Source: Blastococcus saxobsidens
GTDB lineage: Bacteria > Actinomycetota > Actinomycetes > Mycobacteriales > Geodermatophilaceae
NCBI RefSeq assembly: GCF_010682065.1
Contig: NZ_JAAGWG010000006.1
Location: 124,001-188,000, forward strand
Direction of reading: 5' to 3'
Length of the DNA stretch: 64,000 bases
The notes under the pieces were generated by a model. That model was not told the origin of the DNA and did no database searches. It was given only the letters and a program-made list of their open reading frames with translations. Positions 9,039 to 16,747 of the stretch are shown one piece after another (positions within the stretch are counted from its first letter, which is position 1; the number at the start of each line of letters is the position of its first letter). The position numbers and the translations under genes are program-made.

Positions 9039-9560
9039 TCAGACGGTCGGATCGCCCTCCGGCACCTCGGTCGCGACCACCTCGGCCACCTTCGCGTCCT
9101 CCCCGGACAGCCCCTCGGCCTCCTCGTGCTCGTCGTGGAAGGCCAGCCAGCGCATCCCGAGGGCCTCGCGCTGCTCGTCGTCGACGGCCTCCTTGAACGA
9201 CGGGAAGAAGTCCGTCTCCTCCTCCGCCATGTGGTCGGCGTTGACCTGGCGCGCGTTGCGCACGGCCTCCCACCAGTCGTCGCTGCCGACCTCGTGCTCC
9301 TCGACGGCAGCTGCGGCGTGCCGGATCTCGTTGTGGTCGTGCACACCTTCCGCCGTCTCCTCCTCGCCCCCGGGCGCCTCCTGGGCGAGCAACGGGTAGA
9401 ACAGCTCCTCCTCGGCGACGGCGTGCACCTCCAGCCTGGCGTGCAGCGCCTCCCAGGCGGCGCCGAGCTCCTGGCCGGACAGATCCTCGAGCGTCGAGAA
9501 CTCCCGCCGGAAGACCTCGTGCTCGGCCAGAACCAGGGCGGTGATCTCGAAGTCGGACAT
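9039..9560 (-). CDS. Hemerythrin-domain protein, copy 1
   Basis: A 173-residue cytoplasmic hemerythrin-like protein that should bind a di-iron centre. The His and acidic ligands can be seen in LAEHEVFRREF, LEVHAVAEEELFYP, VHDHNEIRH and ADHMAEEETDFFP. Many such proteins carry or sense O2, NO or peroxide. It is nearly identical to the gene at 12713-13234: only five residue differences across the full length, so it is a recent duplicate or is kept similar by gene conversion. It stands alone between the HTH/DUF3887 gene and a WYL regulator. Confidence 0.88.
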   Translation of the reverse strand: MSDFEITALVLAEHEVFRREFSTLEDLSGQELGAAWEALHARLEVHAVAEEELFYPLLAQEAPGGEEETAEGVHDHNEIRHAAAAVEEHEVGSDDWWEAVRNARQVNADHMAEEETDFFPSFKEAVDDEQREALGMRWLAFHDEHEEAEGLSGEDAKVAEVVATEVPEGDPTV

Positions 9561-9637
9561 GCCGGGGCACCTACCCGCCCCGAGGGGATGTAGGCGGACG
9601 GAGCGGGCACCGGACCATTGCCCACCGCGCCGACCGG

Positions 9638-10660
9638 TCACGGCCGGTCCGGGTCGCCCGGGGCGGCAGTGGCGGCGGTGGCGAATCGCTCGGACAGCGT
9701 CCGGAAGGCCTCGGCGAGGGCCGGCGGGTCGACGGTGAGGACGTCGGTGTCGTAGCGGGCGACGGCAGCGGCGAGGCCCACCCAGGACCAGGCGCCGAGC
9801 GTGAGCCGGCAGCGGTCGGGGCCGAGGGCCTCGACGACGCCGTCGGAGGCGAACGGGGCCACCCGGGCGGCAGGCAGACCGAGCTCGACCGTGCCGGTGC
9901 ACGGCCAGGCGTCCACACCGCCGGTGCTGCCCTTGAAGACGGCGTTGACGAACGTCGTCAGGTCGCCGCCCGGCAGTGCCCGGGGGGTGAAGCGAGGTCC
10001 GGTCGGCACGCGGGGAGTGATCCGGTCGCAGCGGTAGGTCCGCCAGTCGGCCCGGTCGAGATCGAAGGCGACCAGGTACCAGCGTCCGCCCCGGGCGACC
10101 AGGGAGTGCGGTTCGGCTCGCCGGGGCGGGACGATCTCCTCCCGCCCCGGGACCCGCCCATCGACGGTGGCGTACTCGAAGCGCAGGATCTCGCGGGCCC
10201 GGATCGCTGCCGTCAGCGCCATCAGCACCGCCGGGTCCACCTCGACGGTCGCGCCGGAGGCGACCGGAGCGACCTGGACGGCGTCGATCCGGTGCCGGAG
10301 CCGAGCGGGCATCACCTGGCGGACCGTGGTGAGCGCCCGGGCGGCGGCCTCGCCGATCCCGGCGCCGCTGGTGGTGGCCAGCCGCAGTGCCACGGCGAGG
10401 GCGACGGCCTGGTCGTCGTCGAAAAGAAGCGGCGGCAGCTGGGTGCCGGCGTCGAGGCGGTAGCCCCCGTCCGGGCCCTTGAACGCCCGGACGGGATAAC
10501 CGAGTTCCCGCAGCCGGTCGACGTCGCGGCGCACGGTGCGCGGGTGGACGTCGAGCCGCTCGGCCAGGGTGGCTCCGGGCCAGTCCCGGCGGGCCTGCAG
10601 CAGCGACAGCAGGGTGAGCAACCTGGACGAGGTGCCGTTCTTCTCTGGCATGCCCGTCAT
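9638..10660 (-). CDS. YafY-type regulator with WYL domain
   Basis: A 340-residue transcription regulator. The N-terminal HTH_11 domain (SRLLTLLSLLQARRDWPGATLAERLDVHPRTVRRDVDRL) is followed by a WYL domain (GRWYLVAFDLDRADWRTYRCDRI) and a WCX extension. WYL domains bind ligands or nucleic acid. The gene is divergent from the PhnB-like gene at 10753, a frequent neighbour of this regulator type. I chose ATG 10660 because a TATCGT -10-like box (10668-10673 on this strand) ends 7 nt before it, suggesting a leaderless start; a GTG at 10669 is the alternative. Confidence 0.85.
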   Translation of the reverse strand: MTGMPEKNGTSSRLLTLLSLLQARRDWPGATLAERLDVHPRTVRRDVDRLRELGYPVRAFKGPDGGYRLDAGTQLPPLLFDDDQAVALAVALRLATTSGAGIGEAAARALTTVRQVMPARLRHRIDAVQVAPVASGATVEVDPAVLMALTAAIRAREILRFEYATVDGRVPGREEIVPPRRAEPHSLVARGGRWYLVAFDLDRADWRTYRCDRITPRVPTGPRFTPRALPGGDLTTFVNAVFKGSTGGVDAWPCTGTVELGLPAARVAPFASDGVVEALGPDRCRLTLGAWSWVGLAAAVARYDTDVLTVDPPALAEAFRTLSERFATAATAAPGDPDRP

Positions 10661-10752
10661 GCTGTCCACGATAGAGGACCCAACCTGTCCGCTACCATCG
10701 ACATGCTCCTCCCATCGCCACCACGGGGTGGCGGACGAGCGAGGAGCGCGAC

Positions 10753-11184
10753 ATGAGCATCACCACCACGACGCACCTGAACTTCCGCGGCAAGGCCCGC
10801 CAGGCACTGGACTTCTATGCCTCGGTGTTCGGCGGTGAAGTGCTGGCCTTCACCTTCGCCCAGGGCGGCGACGAGCAGGACACCGCCGACGGCGCGGTGG
10901 CCGAGCAGATCAAGTGGGGCGGCATCCAGGCGCCCAACGGCTTCGCCGTCATGGCCTTCGACGTGCCGCCGGGGCGGGCGTACGACGCCGGCACCGACGC
11001 CGTCTACGTCTCGGTGCGTGGCGACGATCCTGCGGAGATCACCCGGTACTGGCAGGCGCTGGTCGTGGGTGGGACGGTCCGGGCCGAGCTCGCCCCCGCC
11101 GGGTATGCGCCGCTCTACGGGATGGTGACCGACCGCTTCGGCGTCACCTGGGTGCTCGACGTCCTCCCGCCCCACAACGGCTGA
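10753..11184 (+). CDS. PhnB-like VOC-fold protein
   Basis: A 143-residue vicinal-oxygen-chelate protein of the PhnB / glyoxalase-like type (THLNFRGKARQALDFYASVFGG at the start, YAPLYGMVTDRFGVTWVLDV at the end). Such proteins form dimers with a metal or ligand pocket, and their reaction is usually unknown. ATG 10753 follows GAGGAG. It is divergent from the WYL regulator, which probably controls it. Confidence 0.85.
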   Translation: MSITTTTHLNFRGKARQALDFYASVFGGEVLAFTFAQGGDEQDTADGAVAEQIKWGGIQAPNGFAVMAFDVPPGRAYDAGTDAVYVSVRGDDPAEITRYWQALVVGGTVRAELAPAGYAPLYGMVTDRFGVTWVLDVLPPHNG

Positions 11185-11251
11185 CATCTGCTCCGGGGGC
11201 GGTCGTCGCACCGTCCACCCCGCCCCCGGAGCCTTCGTCGACGGCGACCCC

Positions 11252-11689
11252 TCAGGCGGTGCCGGCAGCCTCGGACGTCGCGCGATGGGCGAGGACGTCG
11301 TCCATGTGCGCCTCGGCCCAGGCCTTCACGCCCCGGACCATCCGGTGCAGCGAGAGACCGAGGTCGGTGAGCTCGTAGGTCACCGTGACCGGCACGGTCG
11401 GCGTCACCGTGCGGGTGAGCAGACCGTCCCGCTCCAGGGAGCGCAGGGTCTGGGTGAGCATCTTCTGGCTGACCCCGGCCAGCGCACGGGACAGCTCCGA
11501 GTAGCGCATCGGCCGGGGGCCGGCCGGGCCGTCGGCGCCCGGACCGCCGCTGCCCAGCGCGCAGAGGATCAGCGCGACCCACTTGTCCGAGATCCGGTCG
11601 AGCAGCTGACGGCTCGGACAGGCCGCGAAGAAGGCGTCGTACTCGGCCTTCGCCTGCGCCCGCTGCTGCGCCGCGGTCGTCGTCGCCAT
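11252..11689 (-). CDS. HxlR-family regulator
   Basis: A 145-residue winged-helix regulator of the HxlR/YodB family ([47 protein letters not shown]). A single cysteine at position 24 (AACPSRQLL) sits where family members such as YodB carry a redox-sensing cysteine. ATG 11689 is used, with GAGGACGG upstream; an ATG at 11722 is also in frame. It is divergent from the aldo/keto reductase gene, and a palindrome fitting an HxlR operator lies between them at 11735. Confidence 0.85.
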   Translation of the reverse strand: MATTTAAQQRAQAKAEYDAFFAACPSRQLLDRISDKWVALILCALGSGGPGADGPAGPRPMRYSELSRALAGVSQKMLTQTLRSLERDGLLTRTVTPTVPVTVTYELTDLGLSLHRMVRGVKAWAEAHMDDVLAHRATSEAAGTA

Positions 11690-11734
11690 GCCGTCCTCGT
11701 TCCCTGGCGGAGAGCTACGCACTCTCAGGTTCCT

Positions 11735-11753
11735 ACTTCCCGTCGGGAAGTAA
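11735..11753. promoter_or_regulatory. HxlR-type operator
   Basis: TACTTCCCG-T-CGGGAAGTA is a perfect inverted repeat with 9-bp arms between hxlR and the aldo/keto reductase gene. HxlR/YodB operators share the outer TACT...AGTA arms, so this is the likely binding site controlling both genes. Confidence 0.6.
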
Positions 11754-11810
11754 CCCGGTCAGAGTAGCGGTCGGCCGCCAGGCCATCCCCCTTCGACCAC
11801 GGGCAGGACC

Positions 11811-12682
11811 ATGACGACGATCCCCACCACGCTCCCCGGCGGCACCTGGAGCCTGGGCGACCTGACGGTCTCCCGCTTCGGCTACGGGGCCATGCAGCTC
11901 GCCGGCCCCTGGGTCATGGGACCGCCGGCCGACCGGGACGGCGCTCTCGCCGTCCTCCGCGAGGCCGTCGAGCTCGGCATCACCCACATCGACACCAGCG
12001 AGGCCTACGGGCCGCACATCACCAACCAGCTGATCCGCGAGGCGCTGCACCCCTACCCGGGCTCGCTGCACCTCGCCACCAAGGTCGGCGCAAACCGCGA
12101 CGCCCAGGGCGGCTGGCCGACCGCGCGCCGGCCGGAGGACATCCGCCGCCAGGTCCAGGAGACCTCGAGACGCTCGGACTGGACGTCCTCGACCTGGTCG
12201 ACCTGCGGCTGGGCGACGCCGGGGGGACGCAGGCCGGTTCGCTCGCCGAGCCGTTCGAGGCGCTCGTCGAGCTCCAGCGGGAGGGCCTGGTCCGGCAGCT
12301 CGGGGTCAGCAATGCGACGGCGGAGCAGGTCGCCGAGGCGCGGTCGATCGCCCCGATCGTCTGCGTGCAGAACATGTACAACCTCGCGCATCGCCAGGAC
12401 GACGAGCTGATCGACGCGCTCGCCGCCGACGGGATCGCCTACGTGCCCTTCTTCCCCCTCGGCGGGTTCACCCCGCTGCAGTCCTCAGCACTGTCGACCG
12501 TGGCCACCCGGCTGGGGTCGGCGCCGATGTCGGTCGCCCTGGCCTGGCTGCTGCAGCGCTCGCCCAACGTGCTGCTCATCCCAGGGACGTCCTCGGTGGC
12601 CCACCTGCGGGAGAACATCGCCGGAGCGGGCCTGTCCCTCTCCCCCGCCGACGTCGCCGAGCTGGACCGGATCGGCCGGTAG
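11811..12682 (+). pseudogene. Aldo/keto reductase interrupted by a one-base deletion
   Basis: The first frame starts MTTIPTTLPGGTWSLGDL with typical AKR features (HIDTSEAYGPHITN, LATKVG) and is good up to about 12161. The second frame then continues as LETLGLDVLDLVDLRLGD, through LGVSNATAEQVAEARSI and VQNMYNLAHR, to VALAWLLQRSPNVLLIPGTSS, ending at 12682. The break is at GAGACCTCGAG (near 12162), where GAGAACCTCGAG would restore the frame. With that base the gene would encode a normal reductase of about 290 residues, NADPH-dependent and using Tyr55-type chemistry. It may be a real null allele or a sequencing or assembly error. The divergent HxlR regulator is intact. Confidence 0.8.
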
Positions 12683-12712
12683 GCGGCGGGCCCCGGCGAC
12701 GGGCACCCCCGC

Positions 12713-13234
12713 TCAGACGGAGGGATCGCCCTCCGGCACCTCGGTCGCGACCACCTCGGCCACCACAGCGTCCTCGCCGGAGAGGCCCTCGGCTTCCTCG
12801 TGCTCGTCGTGGAAGGCCAGCCAGCGCATCCCGAGGGCCTCGCGCTGCTCGTCGTCGACGGCCTCCTTGAACGACGGGAAGAAGTCCGTCTCCTCCTCCG
12901 CCATGTGGTCGGCGTTGACCTGGCGCGCGTTGCGCACGGCCTCCCACCAGTCGTCGCTGCCGACCTCGTGCTGCTCGACGGCAGCTGCGGCGTGCCGGAT
13001 CTCGTTGTGGTCGTGCACGCCCTCCGCCGTCTCCTCCTCGCCCCCCGGCGCCTCCTGGGCGAGCAACGGGTAGAACAGCTCCTCCTCGGCGACGGCGTGC
13101 ACCTCCAGCCTGGCGTGCAGCGCCTGCCACGCGGCGGCGAGTTCCTGGCCGGACAGGTCCTCGAGCGTCGAGAACTCCCGCCGGAAGACCTCGTGCTCGG
13201 CCAGGACGAGGGCGGTGATCTCGAAGTCGGACAT
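12713..13234 (-). CDS. Hemerythrin-domain protein, copy 2
   Basis: A 173-residue near-duplicate of the hemerythrin at 9039-9560, with the same ligand motifs. Differences are five substitutions (such as ELG to ELA, EALH to QALH, DAKV to DAVV). The similarity extends to the nucleotide level and a few bases upstream of the start (GGGTAGGTGCCC...GGCATG), then fades. An alternative start two codons upstream (MPG) exists at 13243. Both copies are transcribed leftwards. Confidence 0.88.
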   Translation of the reverse strand: MSDFEITALVLAEHEVFRREFSTLEDLSGQELAAAWQALHARLEVHAVAEEELFYPLLAQEAPGGEEETAEGVHDHNEIRHAAAAVEQHEVGSDDWWEAVRNARQVNADHMAEEETDFFPSFKEAVDDEQREALGMRWLAFHDEHEEAEGLSGEDAVVAEVVATEVPEGDPSV

Positions 13235-13325
13235 GCCGGGCACCTACCCGCGCGGAGGGGAGGTAGGCGGGCGTGCCTGCCCGGCTTCTGAACCGCCCAC
13301 CCCGTCCGCTCCGGCGGGTCGGGAG

Positions 13326-13892
13326 TCAGCCGCCGGTCGCGCCGATCGGCCGGTAGCGGAGGTTGATCTCCTCGACCGGGTCACCGTTGACGAACTCCAG
13401 CGACACCGGTGAGCCGCCCGGGTTGTCGTAGAGCCGCACACCGTCGCCGAGCAGCACGGGCAGGACGTGCAGATCCATCTCGTCGAGCAGGCCGCGCTCG
13501 AGCAGTTGCCGGCCGATGCTCGGGGACAGGACCTCGACGTTCTTGCCTGCGGCGGCGCGCCGGGCGATCTCCACGGCCTCGGCGACGTCACAGCTGAGGA
13601 AGGTGACCCTGTCCGCGGGCTCGGCATCCTCGGGGTGGGAGGTGAGGACGAAGACGGGCCCGCTCCACGCACCGCTGTACACCGCCCCCGCGTGCGGGAA
13701 CGCGTCCCATCCGTCGCGGCCGCCGAGGACGGCTCCGGTCGTCGCCACGTACTCCTCGATGAGTCCTGGCCGGTTGGTGGCCTCGGGCATCCAGTCCATG
13801 GCGTGCCCGGGGCCGGCGACGAACCCGTCGAGCGACATGGAGAAGTGCCACAGCACCTTGCCGTCGGCCGTTCGGGGGCTGGTGTCGTGCAT
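13326..13892 (-). CDS. Dihydrofolate-reductase-fold protein (RibD C-terminal domain)
   Basis: A 188-residue protein with the RibD C-terminal/DHFR-like fold: WHFSMSLDGFVAGPGHAMDWM at the start, LGGRDGWDAFPHAGAVYSG in the middle and IGRQLLERGLLDEMDLHVLPVLLGDG...LYDN near the end. It should be a NADPH-dependent reductase of unknown substrate. ATG 13892 follows GAGGAGGAC at ideal distance. It is divergent from a TetR regulator, and two palindromes sharing GGTGAG lie in the 104-bp gap, so TetR control is very likely. Confidence 0.82.
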   Translation of the reverse strand: MHDTSPRTADGKVLWHFSMSLDGFVAGPGHAMDWMPEATNRPGLIEEYVATTGAVLGGRDGWDAFPHAGAVYSGAWSGPVFVLTSHPEDAEPADRVTFLSCDVAEAVEIARRAAAGKNVEVLSPSIGRQLLERGLLDEMDLHVLPVLLGDGVRLYDNPGGSPVSLEFVNGDPVEEINLRYRPIGATGG

Positions 13893-13910
13893 GGCGTCCT
13901 CCTCGGGTCT

Positions 13911-13934
13911 GTGGTGAGTCGCTCGACTCACCAC
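13911..13934. promoter_or_regulatory. Operator 1 between DHFR-like gene and tetR
   Basis: GTGGTGAGTCG-CT-CGACTCACCAC is a 24-bp repeat with 11-bp perfect arms, 18 bp upstream of the DHFR-like ATG. It shares GGTGAGTC with the second operator at 13954. Confidence 0.6.
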
Positions 13935-13953
13935 TTCGAGGTTATGGGTGGGT

Positions 13954-13981
13954 CAGAGGTGAGTCAAGCGTCTCACCTCTG
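13954..13981. promoter_or_regulatory. Operator 2, overlapping the tetR promoter
   Basis: CAGAGGTGAG-N8-CTCACCTCTG has 10-bp perfect arms and ends 3 bp before a CAGACT -10-like hexamer (13985-13990). That hexamer is 6 nt before the tetR ATG, so the repeat covers the expected -35 region and should give autorepression. Confidence 0.6.
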
Positions 13982-13996
13982 TGTCAGACTGGCCTC

Positions 13997-14617
13997 ATGT
14001 CCCGCGAGCTGACCGATTACCACCGGCGCGTGGCCGACGAGAATCGCGCGGCCGTCCTCGCCGCCGCCGAGGCCCTGTTCCTCGAGAGCGGGTACGACCG
14101 GACGTCGCTGGCCCGTGTCGCCGAGCGCGCCGGCGTCTCCAAGGCGACCCTGTTCAAGCAGTTCCCGACGAAGGCCGCACTGTTCGAGGCGGTCGTGCTC
14201 GCGGTCGGCCCGGCCCCTGGCAGCGAGGTGCCCGCTCCCCTCCCCGGCGATCTGCACGCCGGCCTGCTGGCGCTGGGACGGCAGTACGCCGAGGTGCTCG
14301 TGCACCCCCGCACGGCCGAGGTGATGCGACTCCTGATCGCCGAGGGGGCCCGCTTCCCCGAACTGCGCGAGCGGACCTTCGACTTCGGGACGCTTCCCGC
14401 CGTGGTCGCCCTCCACCGCTACCTGCGGGCCGAGCAGGACGCGGGATCGGTGACGGTTGACTCCTCCGAGACCGCAGCCGCGCAGTTCCTCGGCATGATC
14501 GCGAGCGCCATCTTCTGGCCCCGGCTGGTCCGCCCCGGCTCGTCGATCGACGACGAGGGGATACAGCACGCGATCGAGGAGGCCGTGCGGACGATGGTCG
14601 CGCGCTACTCCGCGTAG
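13997..14617 (+). CDS. TetR/AcrR-family regulator
   Basis: A 206-residue TetR-type repressor. The HTH is at residues 15-60 (AAVLAAAEALFLESGYDRTSLARVAERAGVSKATLFKQFPTK), followed by an all-helical ligand-binding domain (LLALGRQYAEVLVHPRTAEVMRLLIAEG). ATG 13997 has no ribosome site but lies 6 nt after CAGACT, so a leaderless mRNA is proposed. It probably represses itself and the divergent DHFR-like gene through the two palindromes in the gap. Confidence 0.88.
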   Translation: MSRELTDYHRRVADENRAAVLAAAEALFLESGYDRTSLARVAERAGVSKATLFKQFPTKAALFEAVVLAVGPAPGSEVPAPLPGDLHAGLLALGRQYAEVLVHPRTAEVMRLLIAEGARFPELRERTFDFGTLPAVVALHRYLRAEQDAGSVTVDSSETAAAQFLGMIASAIFWPRLVRPGSSIDDEGIQHAIEEAVRTMVARYSA

Positions 14618-14771
14618 TCCTGCCGCCCCAGCACCGCTGCCGAGGCCCGGAAGCTCGCGCTCGGGCGACCCGCTCGTCCCTCCCTCGGTGGTCAGGTCGA
14701 CCAGGCGTTCGACCTCGGGGCCGACCGGCTCGTCGACGGTCCCGGAGGACACCGTGAGACAGCGCCCCCGG

Positions 14772-15857
14772 TCACACCAGCGAGCGGTAGAGCCCTCGGT
14801 GCGCCGTCGCAGCGGCGTCCCAGGTGTGGCGCGCGGCAAGCCGTCGTCCGGCGGACCGGCGGGCCGGGTCGGGCCGGTCCGCAGCGGTCAGCAGCACCCG
14901 TCCCAGCTCCCCCGCGTCGCCGGCGAAGACCGCCGCACCGCCGAAGACCTCCCGCAGCACCGGCAGGTCGCGGGTGACCACCGGCACCCCCGCGGCGAGG
15001 GCCTCCATCGCAGCCAGCCCGAAGCCCTCCTTGGTCGACGGGAAGGCGAAGACGTCGGCCGCGGCCACGAGGGCCGGCAGCGCGTCGTCGGGCACCGGGC
15101 CGAGCACGACCGGGTCCACGCCCAGGTCGGCGGCGCGGGCCTCGACGAGGGCCCGGTAGTCGCGGTAGTCGAACAGGGTCTCGCCACCGGCGACCACGAG
15201 CGAGAGGTCCGGTCGCCCGGCCCGGACGGCGGCCATCGCCTCGACCAGGTCCAGGGTGCCCTTGCGTGGCTCGATGCCGCCGACGGCCAGCACGTAGCGG
15301 CCGAGCCGGTTGCGCCACTCCCGCCGGCCCGGCTCCCCCGCGGAGCCGGCGGCGTCGGCGAACCGGGCGGCGTCCACGCCGTTGGGGATGACGGTGGCGG
15401 TCCTCCCCCAGCCGGCTGAGACCTCGGCGGCCACCGCCGCGGAGACGCACACCAGCGCCCGCGGACGCGTGATCGCGCGCTCGTGGCAGGCAGCCAGCGC
15501 CGGCGTGGTGAAGGTGTCCAGGTGGTGCACCGTGCGCACGCAGCCCGGGACGGCGTTGGCGCTGATGCAGTCCTGGGCGTGCACGACGTCGTAGTCCTCG
15601 TCCCGGAACGCTGCCCCGAGGACCTCGATGGATCGCAGGATGCGTGCTCCGACGTCCTCCCCCGCGCCGTCGGCGAACGGCACCAGCCGCAGCGTCACCG
15701 CGCTGTCGACCGGCCGGAAGAAGGCGGCGTCGCCCCCGCGGCCGAGCGACCACACGGTGACCTCCTCCCCCGCGCGCGCCAGCGCCTCGGCCAGCGCGAG
15801 CGTGTGCACCACCCCGCCCCGCGGCTTGGTCGAGTAGGTCAGCAGGGCGATCCTCAC
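14772..15857 (-). CDS. MSMEG_0565-family glycosyltransferase
   Basis: A 361-residue GT-B glycosyltransferase (family 4-like) of the MSMEG_0565 type found in nitrilase clusters. The N-terminal acceptor domain begins MRIALLTYSTKPRGGVVHTLALAEAL. The C-terminal nucleotide-sugar domain holds VIPNGVDAARF, LAVGGIEPRKGTLDLVEAM and the EX7E-like FPSTKEGFGLAAMEALAAGVPVV. The GTG at 15857 overlaps the stop of the nitrilase-like gene by 4 bp. It is the last gene of the operon and probably glycosylates the cluster's small-molecule product, which remains unknown. The 154 bp between it and the tetR end hold no gene. Confidence 0.88.
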   Translation of the reverse strand: MRIALLTYSTKPRGGVVHTLALAEALARAGEEVTVWSLGRGGDAAFFRPVDSAVTLRLVPFADGAGEDVGARILRSIEVLGAAFRDEDYDVVHAQDCISANAVPGCVRTVHHLDTFTTPALAACHERAITRPRALVCVSAAVAAEVSAGWGRTATVIPNGVDAARFADAAGSAGEPGRREWRNRLGRYVLAVGGIEPRKGTLDLVEAMAAVRAGRPDLSLVVAGGETLFDYRDYRALVEARAADLGVDPVVLGPVPDDALPALVAAADVFAFPSTKEGFGLAAMEALAAGVPVVTRDLPVLREVFGGAAVFAGDAGELGRVLLTAADRPDPARRSAGRRLAARHTWDAAATAHRGLYRSLV

Positions 15858-16678
15858 CGGTAGGCCTCCGGGCGTCGTTCGGTCAGGTGCGACAGCACGA
15901 GCCGGGCCCGGCCCACCTCGGCGGCCGGATCCACGTCGGCCACCGCCAGCCCCGCCTTGGCCCAGGTGCGAGCGAGCACCTCGCCGCCGGGGCCGACCAC
16001 CTTGGACTGCCCCAGGAACCGCAGCCGGCCCATCGACCCGGTCTGGTTGGCCGACACCCACACCACCTGGTTCTCCGCAGCCCGAGCGCAGTCGTAGAGG
16101 TCGAACAGGCGGGACTGGCGGTCCTGCACCAGCCGCGGCGCCCGGTTGGTGAGGCTGGCCGGCCACGCGGACAGGCAGGCGATCAGCTGCGCGCCGTCCT
16201 CCGCGAGCGTCCGGGCGGCCTCGGGGAAGGTCTTGTCGTAGTCGATGAGCAGGCCCATCCGGCCCACCGGGGTGTCGAAGGCGTCGAACCTGCTCCCCGC
16301 CCGGTAGGCCCGCTGCTCCCCCGCGGGCTGGTGCACCTTGCGGTGCCGCCCGAGCACGCCGTCCCCGGTCAGGCAGACCGCCGCGTTGAAGTGCCGGCCG
16401 TCGTCGTCCGTCTCGCGGTAGCCGAGGCAGACCACCATGTCGCCTGCCATGGCGGCGACCCGGCCCAGTTCGGGGGCGTCGGCCGGCAGCGACGGCGGCA
16501 GCCCGGTGCGGTCGACGTCGGCGAAGGTGCCGAGGTACCCGCCGATGGTGGCGTCGGGGAAGACGAGCAGGGCCACCTCCCGGCTGCGGGCGGCCTCGAT
16601 GATCGCCTCGATCCGGGACAGGCACTGCTCCAGGTCGCGGCCGAAGTGGGCCGAGACCGCGGCGACGTTCACCGGCAC
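15854..16678 (-). CDS. Nitrilase-like protein with degenerate active site
   Basis: A 274-residue carbon-nitrogen hydrolase-fold protein, closely similar to the nitrilase at 18082-18936 along its whole length. The catalytic triad is altered. The Glu position reads FPDATIGGY (Asp42), the Lys is kept (HRKVHQP, Lys114), and the nucleophile region reads LLIDYDKTFPEAA with Asp146 where the paralogue has Cys (LICYDKAFPEAA). The codon is GAC rather than TGC, so one base error cannot explain it. It therefore cannot work as a normal nitrilase and may be a structural or regulatory partner of the active enzyme. It overlaps the glycosyltransferase start and lies 69 bp after the flavoprotein gene. Confidence 0.85.
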   Translation of the reverse strand: MPVNVAAVSAHFGRDLEQCLSRIEAIIEAARSREVALLVFPDATIGGYLGTFADVDRTGLPPSLPADAPELGRVAAMAGDMVVCLGYRETDDDGRHFNAAVCLTGDGVLGRHRKVHQPAGEQRAYRAGSRFDAFDTPVGRMGLLIDYDKTFPEAARTLAEDGAQLIACLSAWPASLTNRAPRLVQDRQSRLFDLYDCARAAENQVVWVSANQTGSMGRLRFLGQSKVVGPGGEVLARTWAKAGLAVADVDPAAEVGRARLVLSHLTERRPEAYR

Positions 16679-16679
16679 A

Positions 16680-16707
16680 CGGTCACGCCACTGCCCGGCC
16701 GTGACCG
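16680..16707 (-). terminator. Hairpin between flavoprotein and nitrilase-like genes
   Basis: CGGTCACG-N12-CGTGACCG is an 8-bp perfect stem in the 69-bp gap, just upstream of the nitrilase-like ATG. No T-tract follows. It could weaken read-through into the last two operon genes, or act as an mRNA processing site. Confidence 0.3.
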
Positions 16708-16747
16708 CGCACGCTCCGCTCCGCTCGCGTTGCTCACTGCGCCGCGG

